Translations under genes and position numbers: made by a program
Notes under the pieces: generated by a model
Databases searched by the model: none
Told to the model about the DNA's origin: nothing
What the model saw: the letters and a program-made list of their open reading frames with translations, nothing else
Source: Hibiscus mutabilis
Taxonomy: Eukaryota; Streptophyta; Magnoliopsida; Malvales; Malvaceae
DNA: 64,000 nucleotides
Direction of reading: 5' to 3'
Assembly (NCBI GenBank): GCA_019671005.1
Contig: CM033718.1
Location: 19,472,014-19,536,013, forward strand
Shown: positions 45,949-57,489 of the stretch, piece by piece
How the letters are laid out: each line of letters opens with the position of its first letter
Numbering within the stretch: the stretch's first letter is position 1

Positions 45949-47339
45949 ACTTGTACGATACGAATTCGAAATTAAATACTTAGATGATGCTTTTGTATGA
46001 GATGTATGTTTTGTTTTTCCTATTTTGACTAGTATACGATATTGGTGCAAAACAATGAAATTGAATCCAGTCACGGTTAATATGTTAATATGTTTTAATA
46101 AGTTTTTACAACCGATGGTTAAACGTTAATCATAAGTTTTTTGCTGTAAGGTTTTAATGTTCATATGTTAATTGTTAACATGATGAACATGTGGTTCTGA
46201 TAGTAGATCGTTTTGGCAGAGGAACAATGGTTGTTCCAGTGCAAAAAAATCATAGGGATTGAAAAATCCCAAAAACACAAATTTGTTGATAAAAGTTATC
46301 AAATCGTGAGGTTTTTCTATAGTAATCGAAGTGCCAAAATTAAAAAAAAATTCCCGGCAGCACCGGATCTATCAGACCACGTAGGCAACAAAGGTCGTAG
46401 GAACTATTTTGGTAATCTTAATTAACAAGATAAAACATGTGTATGTTTAGGATGATATGCACGATGTTTGAAATGCAGGGTTATAGCCCAATAGCCCATT
46501 TACTTTGTTTTTATATAAATACGGCATGTGTGTTGTGCGTTTCTTTCTTCTATTGTAATTCTCTTCTCATCTTACTCTCTCGTATGTAAAACGAGTTTTT
46601 GAAAAAATTGTAATATTTGCGGAGAAAGCATGGATCAAAGGAGTAGAATGATGGGCCGATCAAAGGTGGATTAGATGCTTGGGAAACAAGTTCTAGCTTT
46701 AGTATTCTTGGTTCTCCCATTGGCTTGGGATGGGCCACCTTAGTTTTACGGGAAATAACCATTGCATTTATATTTACATTTTTACATGTATGTGATACAA
46801 TGTATGTTTTTAGCATGATGGTGACTAATTAGATCATAGTAGAATGGTGAGATTAATTTAACAAAAAACCCTCCATATTTAATTAATAGTCATTCACTAA
46901 TATTAGCCCTCGTTAAAACCTCAATCGGTACTATGTAGGTTCTGCTAAAGCGAAGTACACATATCTATCTTGGTTAAACGCGAAGAATAAGCAAGTGATA
47001 TTCACTGGTTGTAATATTGGTTAAACTAGGTTGTTCTAATGAGATTAGAAACCTAAAGTCTAATGATTTGGATAATCATGGATGATTAGGAACAATAGTT
47101 GTTCACCAAATATAGGAATTAAATGAGATGTAATTTGCAAGTGTTGTTTACCTGAATATTTGAATTCTAGGAGTGAAGCCAAACCTGACTTAGGATAAAA
47201 TGAAATATGGATCCTTACCCACTAGAAATACTTTTGGTAAGTTTTTCAATTTTGAGGGTTTTTAATAGTGGGAATGTTATTACTTTATAAACATGATAAA
47301 AGGTGATTATAAATTATATTTTATCGTTGTAGATTTATT
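45949..47339 (+). other. Leader of element D
   Basis: About 1.4 kb without a coding frame between the primer site and gag, AT-rich, with a GCTAAAGCGAAGTAC segment near 46950. Long leaders of this kind occur in related plant copia elements. Small ORFs at 46213-46816 show no known domain. Confidence 0.55.
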
Positions 47340-48206
47340 ATGGCAAATTCAAACTCATTATCATTGCGATCCATCCTTGAGAAGGACAAATTGAATGGCT
47401 TGAACTTCCTTGACCGATTCTGTAATTTGAAGATTATCCTCAAACAAGAACAGAAACTATCAGTCATCGAAGAACCTGTCCCTAAAAAGCCAGTAGATGA
47501 TGCCTCCAAAGATAAATTGGAAGCCTTTGAAAAATACTCAAGTGACATGGTAGATGTCGGATGTTTGATGCTTGCGACCATGACCCCTGAGCTTCAGAAG
47601 CAACATGAGGACATGGTTCCCTATGAGATGGTTAAAAATATCAAGGAAGCTCGTCATGAGAGGTATGAGACTTCTAAAGCTTTGTTTCGATGCAAGATGG
47701 TTGAGGGAACTCCAGTGGGAACTCATGTTCTCAAAATGATAGGTTACATTCAGACCTTGGAAAAGTTGGGATTCCCTTTAAGTGTTGAATTGGCTATTGA
47801 TGTTATCCTGCAATCGTTCCCAAATAGTTTTAATCATATTGTTCTTAATTTCAATATGAATGAAATTAACAAATCATTGCCTCAATTGCTTGGTCTGTTA
47901 AGAACAGTAGAGAACAACATGAAAAAGGTTGGCTGCAAACCTATTTTGATGGTCCGAAAGGATAATAGAAAAGGAAAGCCCTACACCAAGGCAAAGCCAA
48001 AGCCCAACAAAGGAAAGGCTGCATTGAAACCCAAAGGAGGAGTTGCAAAAGAAGGAAAATGTTTCCATTGCAAAAATGCTGGACATTGGAAGAGAAACTG
48101 CCATGCCTGTCTTGAGGACATCAAGAAGGCAAGACAAAATGGACAGTCCATATCAATTATTTATGTTATTGATATTAATATATCAACATCTATTTCATGG
48201 TATTAG
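47340..48206 (+). CDS. gag: gag of copia element D
   Basis: This is an open frame of 288 residues from ATG at 47340. It starts with the SLRSILEKDKLNGLNFLDRF segment typical of plant copia Gag (usual sequence has DW where this has DR). The UBN2-type gag domain includes YETSKALFRCKMVEGTPVGTHVLKM and LGFPLSVELAIDVILQSFP. A basic Lys-rich region (47945-48045) precedes one zinc knuckle CFHCKNAGHWKRNC at 48060-48101. The frame ends at a TAG where the protease should follow in frame, so the polyprotein is broken there. It is the only retroelement domain in the window without an internal stop. Confidence 0.85.
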   Translation: MANSNSLSLRSILEKDKLNGLNFLDRFCNLKIILKQEQKLSVIEEPVPKKPVDDASKDKLEAFEKYSSDMVDVGCLMLATMTPELQKQHEDMVPYEMVKNIKEARHERYETSKALFRCKMVEGTPVGTHVLKMIGYIQTLEKLGFPLSVELAIDVILQSFPNSFNHIVLNFNMNEINKSLPQLLGLLRTVENNMKKVGCKPILMVRKDNRKGKPYTKAKPKPNKGKAALKPKGGVAKEGKCFHCKNAGHWKRNCHACLEDIKKARQNGQSISIIYVIDINISTSISWY

Positions 48207-48520
48207 ATACCTATTGAGATTCTCACATTTGTACTTCTGTACAAGGACTAAAAAAGAGTAAAAAAAATGGCAAAATGAGATGTGGACCTACAAGTGGGAA
48301 ATGGAGAAAGAGTTGTTGCATTAGCTATAGGAACATATACTTTGTCAATACCTAGTGGACTTGTTTTAGATTTAGAGGATTGTTATTTCGTACCTAGTTT
48401 GAATAAAAACATTATTTCAATTTCTTGTTTGGACAAGATTGGTTTTGAGATTATTATTATTAAGAATAATGGTCGTTCCTTTTATCTCAATAATGTTTTT
48501 ATGGTACGGCTAAATTAATA
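48207..48520 (+). pseudogene. Protease of copia element D
   Basis: The expected active site near 48200-48240 appears in a shifted frame as VLDTY-stop-DSHICTS, so the catalytic Gly is lost and a stop follows. Downstream the family-specific stretch VDLQVGNGERVVALAIGTY (about 48282) and the segment CYFVPSLNKNIISISCLDKIGF are clear. Confidence 0.8.
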
Positions 48521-48599
48521 AATGGCCTATATATCTTAGATCAATACAATTCCATATATAACATAAATATGAAAAGATCAAAAATAAATGACTCTAATC

Positions 48600-49430
48600 A
48601 AACGTATCTCTGGCATTGTCGTTTGGGACCTATAAGTGAGAAATGCATATCAAAACTTCATAAATATGGATTTTTGGATTCTTTTGTTTTCGAACAATTT
48701 AATATATGTGAACCTTGCTTAATGGGAAAATGACAAAATCACCGTTTGACAGTAAAAACGAGCGAGCAAGTGATTTATTAGGTCTAATATATAGTGATGT
48801 ATGTGGACCAATGAATACACAAGCCAGAGGAGGGTTTCAATACTTCATTACTTTCAATGATGATTTTAGTAGATATGGGTACATTTACTTAATGCATCAT
48901 AAATCTGAAGCCCTTGAAAAGTTCAAGGAATTTAAGAATGAAGTACAAATCAACTAGGAAAGAGTATCAAAGCCTTCGATCAGATCAAGGGGGAGAATAC
49001 TTAAGCTTAGAGTTTGATGAACTTCTTAAAGAATGTGGAATTGTCTCACAACTTACACCTCTTGGTACTCCACAACATAATAGAGTCTCTAAAAGGAGAA
49101 ATCGAACATTGTTAGACATGGTTCCGTCAATGATGAGTCATGCTGATCTTCCAACTTCCTTTTGGGGACATGCGCTAGAAACAGCTACTTTCACACTAAA
49201 TCGTATTCCATCTAAATCGGTTCAAAAGACACCATATGAGATATGGATTGGGAAGCATCCTAATATCTCTTTTATGAAAATTTGGGGATGCGAAGTTTAT
49301 GTTAAACATCAAATGTGTACAAAACTCGAACTCAAATCTCATAAATATAATTTTGTTGGGTATCCTAAAGAAACTAAAGGATACTATTTCTTCAATCCTT
49401 CTGAGAACAAAGTGTTTGTTGCTTGAACAA
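48600..49430 (+). pseudogene. Integrase of copia element D
   Basis: The zinc domain is seen as LWHCRLGPISEKCI and CEPCLMGKM (48612-48730) with a frame change near 48715. Core motifs are IYSDVCGPMNTQARGGFQYFITFNDDFSRYGYIY (about 48790-48890), then after a stop at 48955 and a frameshift RSDQGGEYLS (about 48980), and GTPQHNRVSKRRNRTLLDMV (about 49060). The catalytic Glu (usually SERRNRT) is Lys. The C-terminal part includes FWGHALETATFTLNRIPSKSV and KIWGCEVYVK. Confidence 0.85.
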
Positions 49431-49603
49431 GAGTCTTCCTCGAAAGAGAATTTATTTTTAGAAAAGAAAGTGGGAGAAATATTAAACTTGAGGAAATTCA
49501 AGATCAACCATAGATCACTGAACCAGAGATTGAACAACAACAAGTTCCACAAATAGTTGAGGAACATCCAACCATTCTTGAAACACAACCACTACGGAGA
49601 TCT

Positions 49604-50532
49604 ATGAGAGAACGCAATGTGCCTGAGAGATATGGATTTATTTTCACATTGCATGGCGATGTTCTCTTCATGGACCAAGATGAGCCTAGGACTCTTCAGG
49701 AAGTAGTGGGGAGCCCAAACTCTGAGAAATGGGTAGAAATCATGAAATCTGAGATGGATTCCATGTCAGAAAACCAAGTATGGACTTTGGTTGACCCACC
49801 TGAAGGGATAAATCCCATAGGGTGTAAATGGGTTTTCAAAATGAAGTCCGACGTAGATGGAAATGTACAAACATACAAAGGGCGATTGGTTGCTAAGGGA
49901 TTTCGTCAAATTCATGGTATAGAATATGATGGAACGTTTTCTCTTGTTGCTATGTTTAAATCCATTCAGATATTGCTTGCAATAGCTGCATTTTACGATT
50001 ATGAAATCTGACTAATGGATGTTAAAACCGCTTTCCTCAATGGAAAATTAGATGAGGATGTGTGTATGACACAACCTGAGGGTTTTGTCGATCCAAAAGA
50101 TGCCCGAAAAGTATGCAAGCTACAAAGATCCAATTATGGGTTGAAGCAAGCTTCTCGAAATTGGAATCTTCATTTTAATGATGCAATCAAAGAATTTGGT
50201 TTTATTAAAAATGAAAATGAGTCATATGTTTTCAAGAAAATTGTGGGAACACTGCCACATTCTTGGTATTGTATGTGGATGACATACTAATAATAGGAAA
50301 TGACACTCCTACCTTACAGTCTATAAAGACTTGGTTAGGAAAATGTTTTTCTATGAAAGACTTGGGTGAAGCAACCTACATATTAGGAGTCAAGATCTAT
50401 AGAGATAGATCAAAACGAATCCTAGGACTAAGTCAAAATACATACATATATAAAGTACTGAAAAGATTCGGTATGGAAGAATCTAAAAGAGGATTATTAC
50501 CTATGAGACATGGTATTTCACCCTAGAAGGAA
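49604..50532 (+). pseudogene. Reverse transcriptase of copia element D
   Basis: The linker RRSMRERNVPERYGF precedes the RT domain. Conserved blocks are WVEIMKSEMDSMSENQVWTLVDPP (about 49725), GCKWVFKMKSD, YKGRLVAKGFRQ, the first catalytic Asp in LMDVKTAFLNG (about 50012, after a TGA at 50009), QPEGFVDP, CKLQRSNYGLKQASRNW and, after a frameshift near 50250, LYVDDILIIGND (about 50265). DLGEATYILGVKIYRDRSKR is followed by a TAG at 50524. The catalytic Asp residues are intact. Confidence 0.87.
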
Positions 50533-51240
50533 ATGTGTCCTTCAACGCCTCAAGAAAGAGAGCGCATGAGTAAGATTCCATATGCTTTGGCCATTGGATC
50601 TATCATGTATGCAATGATATGTACACGTCCAGATGTATCATATGCTTTAAGTATGTCGAGTCGGTACCAAGTAGATCCCGGTGAAGGTCATTGGGTTGCA
50701 GTTAAAAACATCCTTAAGTACTTAAAAAGAACTAAGGATACATTCCTTATGTATGGAGGTAAGGAAGAGCTAAGTATAAAAGGTTATAACGACGCAAGCT
50801 TTCAAACTGATAAGGATGATTCAGGCTTTGTGTTTTGCCTTAATGGAGGTTCTATAAGCTACAAAAGTTCAAATCAAGATATAGTAGAAGTCGAGTATAT
50901 TGCAGCAAGCGATGCTGCAAAAGAGGCTATTTGGATCAAAAAGTTCATATTTGAACTAGGGGTTGTGCCTAACATATCAAATGCTATAGAACTACGTTGT
51001 GACAACAACGGAGCCATAGCACAAGAAAAAGAACCCAGATCTCACCAGCGATCCAAACACATACTTAGGCGTTACCATCTCATTCGAGAAATCATTGATT
51101 GATGGGATGTAGAAATATGAAAAGTACCAACGGATGACAGTATCGTCGATCCACTAACAAAGCCTCTGACACAGCAAAAGCATGACCGTCACACTAAGTC
51201 TCTTGGTATTAGATACATGAGTGATTGGTCTTAGTGCTAG
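50533..51240 (+). pseudogene. RNase H of copia element D
   Basis: The open frame 50533-51102 shows IPYALAIGSIMYAMICTRPDVSYALSM, then RNase H motifs GYNDASFQTDKDDSGFVF (Asp near 50790), VEVEYIAASDAAKEAIWIKKF (Glu near 50895) and LRCDNNGAIAQ (Asp near 51000). It continues after a TGA at 51100 as KVPTDDSIVDPLTKPL and ends in LGIRYMSDWS before TAG at about 51233. It is followed at once by the tract before the right LTR. Confidence 0.87.
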
Positions 51241-51248
51241 TAGGAGAT

Positions 51249-52758
51249 TGTTGGAGTATGCCCAAAGACCGATCATGAGATGGTTGTAAAAGACATACTT
51301 ATTTTATCTTGTTTATTAATATAAAGCCATTATTATTATTATTTCAATCTTATTCTGTGTGTTTATAAATAAACTGAATTATAGTAAAGTCCTTAGAATA
51401 ATATAGTTATTCTTAGAATGTCCTTAGTCGAGTATTATTGTGGGCATGGACAACAATAATATATTAAGACTAATATGTAGTTGATTGATGACAAAGTGTT
51501 TTTATTGACATGGAGATGTCAAAATCAATACAGAAATATGTGTTAGAGAATGACATATTGGACTGACCCGCTATGAGCATGTTTATTGGATTATTATGTG
51601 ACAGTCACAATATTGCTCATAATGATAACTACATGTATGATCCTCAGATTTGAGATCATCATTATTTCAACATTGTGAGTGACATATTTTGATACAATCA
51701 AAGGTGTGTCGTAACTGACTACGCTATAAACACTGATATTGGATATGTTGCAATCTATGTAGCGGAATATGGTTGATCAAGATAGGATTTGTCCCTCCTA
51801 TATAATAGGAGTAATATCATAGGTCACTTGATTGAGTGAGACTAGAAATGCATGGTCATGCTCGAATAAATTGATATGAGATGTCATAGTTATTCGTTTT
51901 TAATAGTCTACTCAAGATATCAAGAAATATTAGATGGACTATACAAGTGTGACAGTTCCATGATTTGTGTCCGATCTAGATATAAGGACAAAAGGATGTA
52001 ATACATGAAAAGAGTTGATCACGAAAAAAGGTTATGTCGAACCACAACTTCCTGTAACTTAGGTAGCAATGATGTATTGCTAGATGTCACTCATTGCTTG
52101 TAATATTAGAATTGTTCTAGATATTACTGCTAACGTTGCATGAACTTACAAGGGTCACACCCTATAATTAAAACGAAAAAATATCGACTAGATAGCATGT
52201 GTACAAACTTGTTGTGCACGAAATAAGTAAAAATCGAAATTAGTATGATTATTGTAATTATAGATAGTTTTGTTTTTATATATTTTAATACTAGATAATT
52301 ATTGTAATTATCAGATACTATTAAAATATATATATCCCTAAAGAAACCTGATTGAAGTAGAATCAGATTCTACATATTTAATTATGTTCGGTTAAATATA
52401 TTGTATATTTAAAGAATCCGAATTTAATTAGAATTAGGGTTTTGAATGCTATATAAAGGCATAAGGTCTAGCAACCAAAGTATGTTTTGCGAAAAACCTC
52501 TCCAATAGTTAGAGAAGATAAAATATTGTTTGTTTCATTCGGGTGAACTGCGTAGAGGTCGGAACGCTATTGTGACGACTTGGATTCGATATCGCACTAG
52601 AAGAACTGGATTCTCCTAACTCCCTGTTGTTTTCAAATTTAATTAAGGTAATGTTTCATCCTTTTCACCCCGAATTCGTTCCTCGTACATGAATCATTGG
52701 TGGAATATGCCGGATAATTTTTCTGCTGCACCATGGGGTGTACCGGCGTTTCCTAACA
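51249..52758 (+). repeat. 3' LTR of copia element D
   Basis: It starts TGTTGGAGTATGCCC right after AGTAGGAGAT and ends TTTCCTAACA at 52758, where the gag of E resumes on the other strand. It is about 1.51 kb. No matching left LTR is present in the window. The ATG-starting frame 52689-52877 spans the LTR/E junction and is not a gene. Confidence 0.8.
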
Positions 52759-53133
52759 TCCCAGATTTCCCTTGTTGTATCATAGAGAAGAAAACCAGCA
52801 CCTACATCAGGAGTCATGGAATTTGTAAGCTAGGATATAATCATGTTGTTTTCTCGAAGCCATATGTGATATGTTGAATTAGTAATTGTTGGAATTTCCT
52901 TTTTTTCTTGAGAAGTATTTTGTTTTGCCCCTCCAGTAATGTAAAGCTTCACAGTTTGAGACCACTAACGGTAATTGTGGTCATTGAATTTGTGAGAGGT
53001 TATTTTTGTGGTGGAGACATCTAATGCAGCATCAACATTAGGGTTTTGATCTGCTCCAGAATTGGCTGCTGTAGAGGCAGATGTTTCAACCATGTTGATG
53101 GATCTTTCGGATCGAGAGCTTAAACTAATACTA
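52759..53133 (-). pseudogene. gag: Copia element E: N-terminal gag and primer-site region, minus strand
   Basis: On the minus strand an ATG at 53094 starts MVETSASTAANSGADQ. A typical copia gag start ITSHKFNDHNYR-stop-WSQTVKLYITG follows near 53000-52930 (one TAG). It ends with a segment resembling FLLYDTTREIWD at 52759, where D begins. The continuation is at 45886 and lower. Upstream of the ATG, at about 53133-53114, is a degenerate tRNA-Met primer site (TAGTATTAG...AGCTC). The two halves fit at a Trp-Asp-Ala motif, showing that D split this gag. Confidence 0.78.
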
Positions 53134-53710
53134 TGTAAATTAAAGAGAAATTTGAGGACAAGAGTCTCAACGTGAGTTCTCTGTAAAATTATATTTCTTT
53201 CTTGCGTTACAACAGAGTCTTATAGACTAAATACAAGAGTTAGATTTTACTAAGGATTACTCTAGTAGTTATCTCTATCTTATATTAGAGTAGTTAACTA
53301 AAACTCCTATTAATGTATATATATATTAAGAATTAATCTCTAAAGTTAATCTTCAAGTTATACGTTTATGATCCATCGTCGATAGCAGATGAAGCCGAAA
53401 AAATTCTACCGACGAAGGCCAAGGCATAATTACCTCTTCCAGTTTTGCGTTCTGATGAAACATGAAGTAGATTGGGTGTATCAAGTGGGGACACTTTTTT
53501 GCACACTCTCGGATCGTTGTTGCTTTCATTGAAGTACCTTTTGGCATATAAAAATATTAATTTCTACATCTTCACCTGCATATACTTGGACTCTATTCAT
53601 CGTGTTCATTACTCTTGGATTTTTCATCATCATTTGCTACCAATCAAAAGTCAAGAAAGAATCAGGCAAGAAATGAAGAAAATTAGGAGATGAAAGGCCC
53701 TGCTTTAACA
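53134..53710 (-). repeat. LTR of copia element E, minus strand
   Basis: On the minus strand it starts TGTTAAAGC (plus end 53710) and ends TTTACA (plus 53134) just before the primer site, about 577 bases. No second LTR is present to confirm the limits. ORFs at 53353-53693 lie inside it and show no known domain. Confidence 0.5.
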
Positions 53711-56576
53711 AGTTCTTAGATCCATGGAGAAAGCATAGAGGAAAGAAAGAAAAAAAAAGGGAACAAGAAGATAATATGTCATCATTTTCTAACGGTAGTT
53801 AACGTGAGTGACCTTAATGAGAGTACATTAAAAGTTTAGTGACTATATCACATGTTTTAAAAGTTTGATGACTAAATTATAAGTATCCTAAAATTTTAGT
53901 GACTATTTATGTAGATTACCCATATATAACAGGAGTTCATAAAATATTTTTTGTCATGTAAACAAAGACAGAATAAGCAATCCAAAAGTAGCTTTGATAT
54001 CTTAGGGGGAAACAGTTCTGATATCAAAGAACAGATTTCCAGTTAACCTGATAAGTATTATCTATTAAAACGCATTTAAATCTTATGATTTTATTTATAA
54101 AAAATATGAAATAAAGTCTTTAAAATAGTAAGAAAAGTTCACTCATTAAAATGTTACAGAAATCTCTAAAAATTTGATATTATTATTCGCCCACATGCCT
54201 ACAGCCTTGTTCAAAAAGGAGGAAATAATTATTTATTTTAAGAAAATAAAGCTTTACTTGGCTTGAAATTGAAGTTACAATACAATCAGGTCACCTTCCA
54301 TCATTAGCTCAACCAACCTCAAATTGAAAATAAATAAAAGAAACCCTACAAAAAATAAAATAAAATTTAATAAAACAAATTCCCATGATGTGATTTTGTT
54401 TATTTGTTTCTTAGCAAAAACACGGCATATTCATTGAATAGTATTCAACACAGAACATGCGCGGCTGGAAGCAAAATACTATACGAGCTTTCCCATTATT
54501 CGATTTCCTCAGCGCTGACTTATTAATATAATACTAATTGAACCTAATAAAACTTGATTCAACAAAAATATATTTTTTTAATTCCGAATTATTTGAATTA
54601 ATTATTCAGAATTTGAGTCAAGTTTAAATATTAAAAATTAAAATAATAAAAAAAATTAAATACTAGTCTTAATCGTTCCAAAAAAAATAACATTAGCTAT
54701 TAAATAAATATAAAAACACATATTGAAAACCCAATATAAGCGAGTGAGTATTCGATTGGGTCAATTCGAATAGAGTGCAAAAGTTTTAGTTAGTTGAGTT
54801 GATATATTTTAATATTTAACACAATTCCGCGGATTCTACACCGTATCCGTCCCAATTGAGACGGGTATGTGTATAAGTTGGTGGACACTAAGCGAATGTG
54901 GATGTCAAAAGTCATTTTTGTCGTGGGTAGTAGAAGTGATAGATTTGAGACATTATTCGTCTATATTCATCTATCCCGCATCCGCTTATCTCGCCCCACA
55001 TCCTCCTGCCTACTACCTACTATATTAATTATGGATCATTATGAATTCATGGATAAGTTCACGAGCTATTATATAAAATTAGAATTCTAAAGGACCGTGC
55101 TTTGTAATTTGCCTAAATCCTAGAGTATAAATTTCCTACTCAATTTACTTAGCTTAAAAATTAAACTTTTTCGTTATTAATAGTTGCTTGACTGACAGAT
55201 CTTGCGAGCATGAGTGGATACGAACTTGGTGGTAAAAACCCAGTTGAATAGTGAATGTGAGAATAGATTTGGGAATATACTTACGTAGACGGGTGTAGAT
55301 TTAAAAGTTAGACTCGCCATTGATAATTATTAAGCAGTGGACATAAAAGTTTTAAATGGATATAAATATGACGAAAGATATCTGCACTCGTCTGTCCGTT
55401 TGCCATCCCTACCGACACCACCGATCTCTTAACTAGTTATAAAAATCATTAAATGAATCCTCTTTTCATCTCTTTACATAACATTCTAAATCCAACTTGA
55501 AATATATCACAGAATAAGTGTATCACATCATATTATCAAAGTAAAATCTAACTTACGGTAAAAACTTTTTTACTTTCTAAGACATCACATTAAACATTTT
55601 CATTTAGACAAAAATTAGAAAATATCAATATGTGAATAAAATACAAGTATCGGAGCACGGAATAAATATAAATTAGTCTTAAAATGTAAATAAAGTTACA
55701 AATCAAAATACATATACAAGGGATCTACAGATACAGATTTCTAAAAGATAATGAGGTGTACTCTGGTAAATTGGAGTGCTATAACTTTTTAGAGAGAGAG
55801 ACGGAGTTATAATTGAATTATGAGAAGATAAATTGATTAATATTAAAATAAATATGATCTAATACATTTTGGATGAACTCGTTAGGCTGATCTGGCGAGT
55901 TTCATTATTTTTTAATTTTTTAATAAAGCTCGTCTTATTATTCTAGCAAATTTCATGTGTTTTTATTTTTTTGATTATGACGAGTTTTATTAAAAAATAA
56001 AATAAAATTTACCAAACCAGCATATATTTTTAATTATAAAGAGTTTTTATTTTTTTAATAAAACTAGCAAATTGATAACGAGTTTTATTACTCAAGGGGT
56101 GCTCGATCGAAAATAATTTTGCACAAATGTCAAAAAGAAAAATATATTTTCAATGACGATGTTTGGGTAAATTTGCCACTCATAGGGTACCTCCGCACAC
56201 AAATAATGATTGAAAGTTGATCACACGCAAATAACGATTGAAACTCTTTTTTATTATAAAATAATATTTATTTATATATATTTTTAACTCTCTAACAATA
56301 CATATTTTTATAAATAATACGATTAAATTTAAATTTTTTAAAATAAATATTATTTATTTTTTAAATGGAACCACTTATTGCGTTCAATATCGATTGACAC
56401 TCAATCGTACACAAATGACAATTATAATATCCCTATGAAGATGAATTATCTAGCTGCTAGAAGTGAAATATTTGTTATAATAATAATAATGACAACAATA
56501 ATAATAATATCAGATATCTAACTACTGACCCTTAGCACACATGGCCGCACCTTCGTAATAGTAATAAAAAGGGTTA
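53711..56576. other. AT-rich intergenic DNA, no recognisable gene
   Basis: No coding frame with a known domain was found on either strand. About 54838-55420 holds CCGTATCCGTCCC..GAGACGGGTATG and ends near TTGCCATCCCTACC, wording typical of a small non-autonomous DNA transposon, but I could not pair clear ends. A CTCGTTAGGCTGATCTGGCGAGTTT motif repeats loosely at 55875-56080. Confidence 0.5.
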
Positions 56577-56930
56577 ACTACACTAATACCACTCAACTAT
56601 GGTCACGTACTCGAAAATGTCACTTAACTTTAAAAAGTGCAAATCTAAAATTGAACTTTAACTTTTAACTCGAAAATGTTATTCAATCATTAACTCTTAA
56701 CGTCATCGTTAAGTCAAAACGAAAACGTTTTGATGCGGCTATTTTGAAGCCTAATTTAACCTATAACGACGTCATTTTACTAGAGGAAAAATATTGAAAC
56801 CATACACTTAGAGCAATTTAAACCCATAACCTTCGAGTACAAAGACTAAGCCTTAACCACTTAACAAACATGATATTATACAATATTTCATCACAAATAT
56901 TATATATCTCGAACAACTTAAGATTAATTA
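56577..56930. other. Possible non-autonomous repeat of unknown class
   Basis: The block 'ctactaataccactcaactatggtc'-like sequence with 'cacttaacttt' repeats resembles a dispersed plant repeat of unknown class. No protein is encoded. Confidence 0.25.
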
Positions 56931-57460
56931 AAATTATTTTATGAAATAAATAATACTATAAATAATATTAATATATAAAAATACAAAATATATTATTTAT
57001 ATATATTAATATATATAAATAAAAATATATTATTAATAATACAAATATATTATTTTTAAAAAAACCTAAAATATTCATAAAAATAATATATTTATATTAT
57101 TAATAATATATAAAAACCCTAAAATGTTAACCCATAAACCCTAACCCCAACCCTCAAACCCAAACCTTAAATCTTGGAGTTTAGGGTTTAGAGACTTTTT
57201 ATATTATTTTTATGAATATTTTGAGTTCTTTAAATAATATATTTATATTATAAATAATTTATAAAAAAAATATATATTTTATTTAAATTATATAAATTTA
57301 TCTATTTGGTTCAAAGAAATTATTTTATGAAAAAAATAATACTATAAATAATATTAATATATAAATAATATAAAATATATTATTTACAAATATATCAATA
57401 TATATAAATAAAAATATATTGTTTTTATATATTATTTATAATATAAATATATTATTTTTT
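56931..57460. repeat. AT-rich direct repeat flanking a telomere-like fold-back
   Basis: Nearly the same 130-base AT-only block (ATTATTTTATGAAA.AAATAATACTATAAATAATATT...) occurs at about 56931-57058 and 57315-57455. Between them is a fold-back with arms 57062-57110 and 57185-57232 and a core of CCCTAA/TTAGGG-like repeats (57113-57200). Confidence 0.65.
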
Positions 57461-57489
57461 AGTTTACCCTAATAAAAATTTTGACCTTA

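Larger units (their letters stand above)
45887..52758 (+). mobile_element. Ty1/copia retrotransposon D lacking its 5' LTR
   Basis: The order gag, protease, integrase, RT, RNase H identifies Ty1/copia. A primer-site-like sequence and a leader of about 1.4 kb are present, as is a 1.5 kb right LTR, but no left LTR: the position is filled by a short patch (45873-45930). The element lies inside copia element E, whose gag reads up to both edges. The gag and integrase style (ILEKDKLNG start, LVGNG segment) suggests a Tork- or Angela-related lineage, which I do not assign firmly. Several stops and frameshifts make it inactive. Confidence 0.85.

Noticed and set aside
57113..57200. True interstitial telomere array
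   Set aside because: Only a few imperfect CCCTAA/TTAGGG units occur, in inverted order inside a fold-back element.
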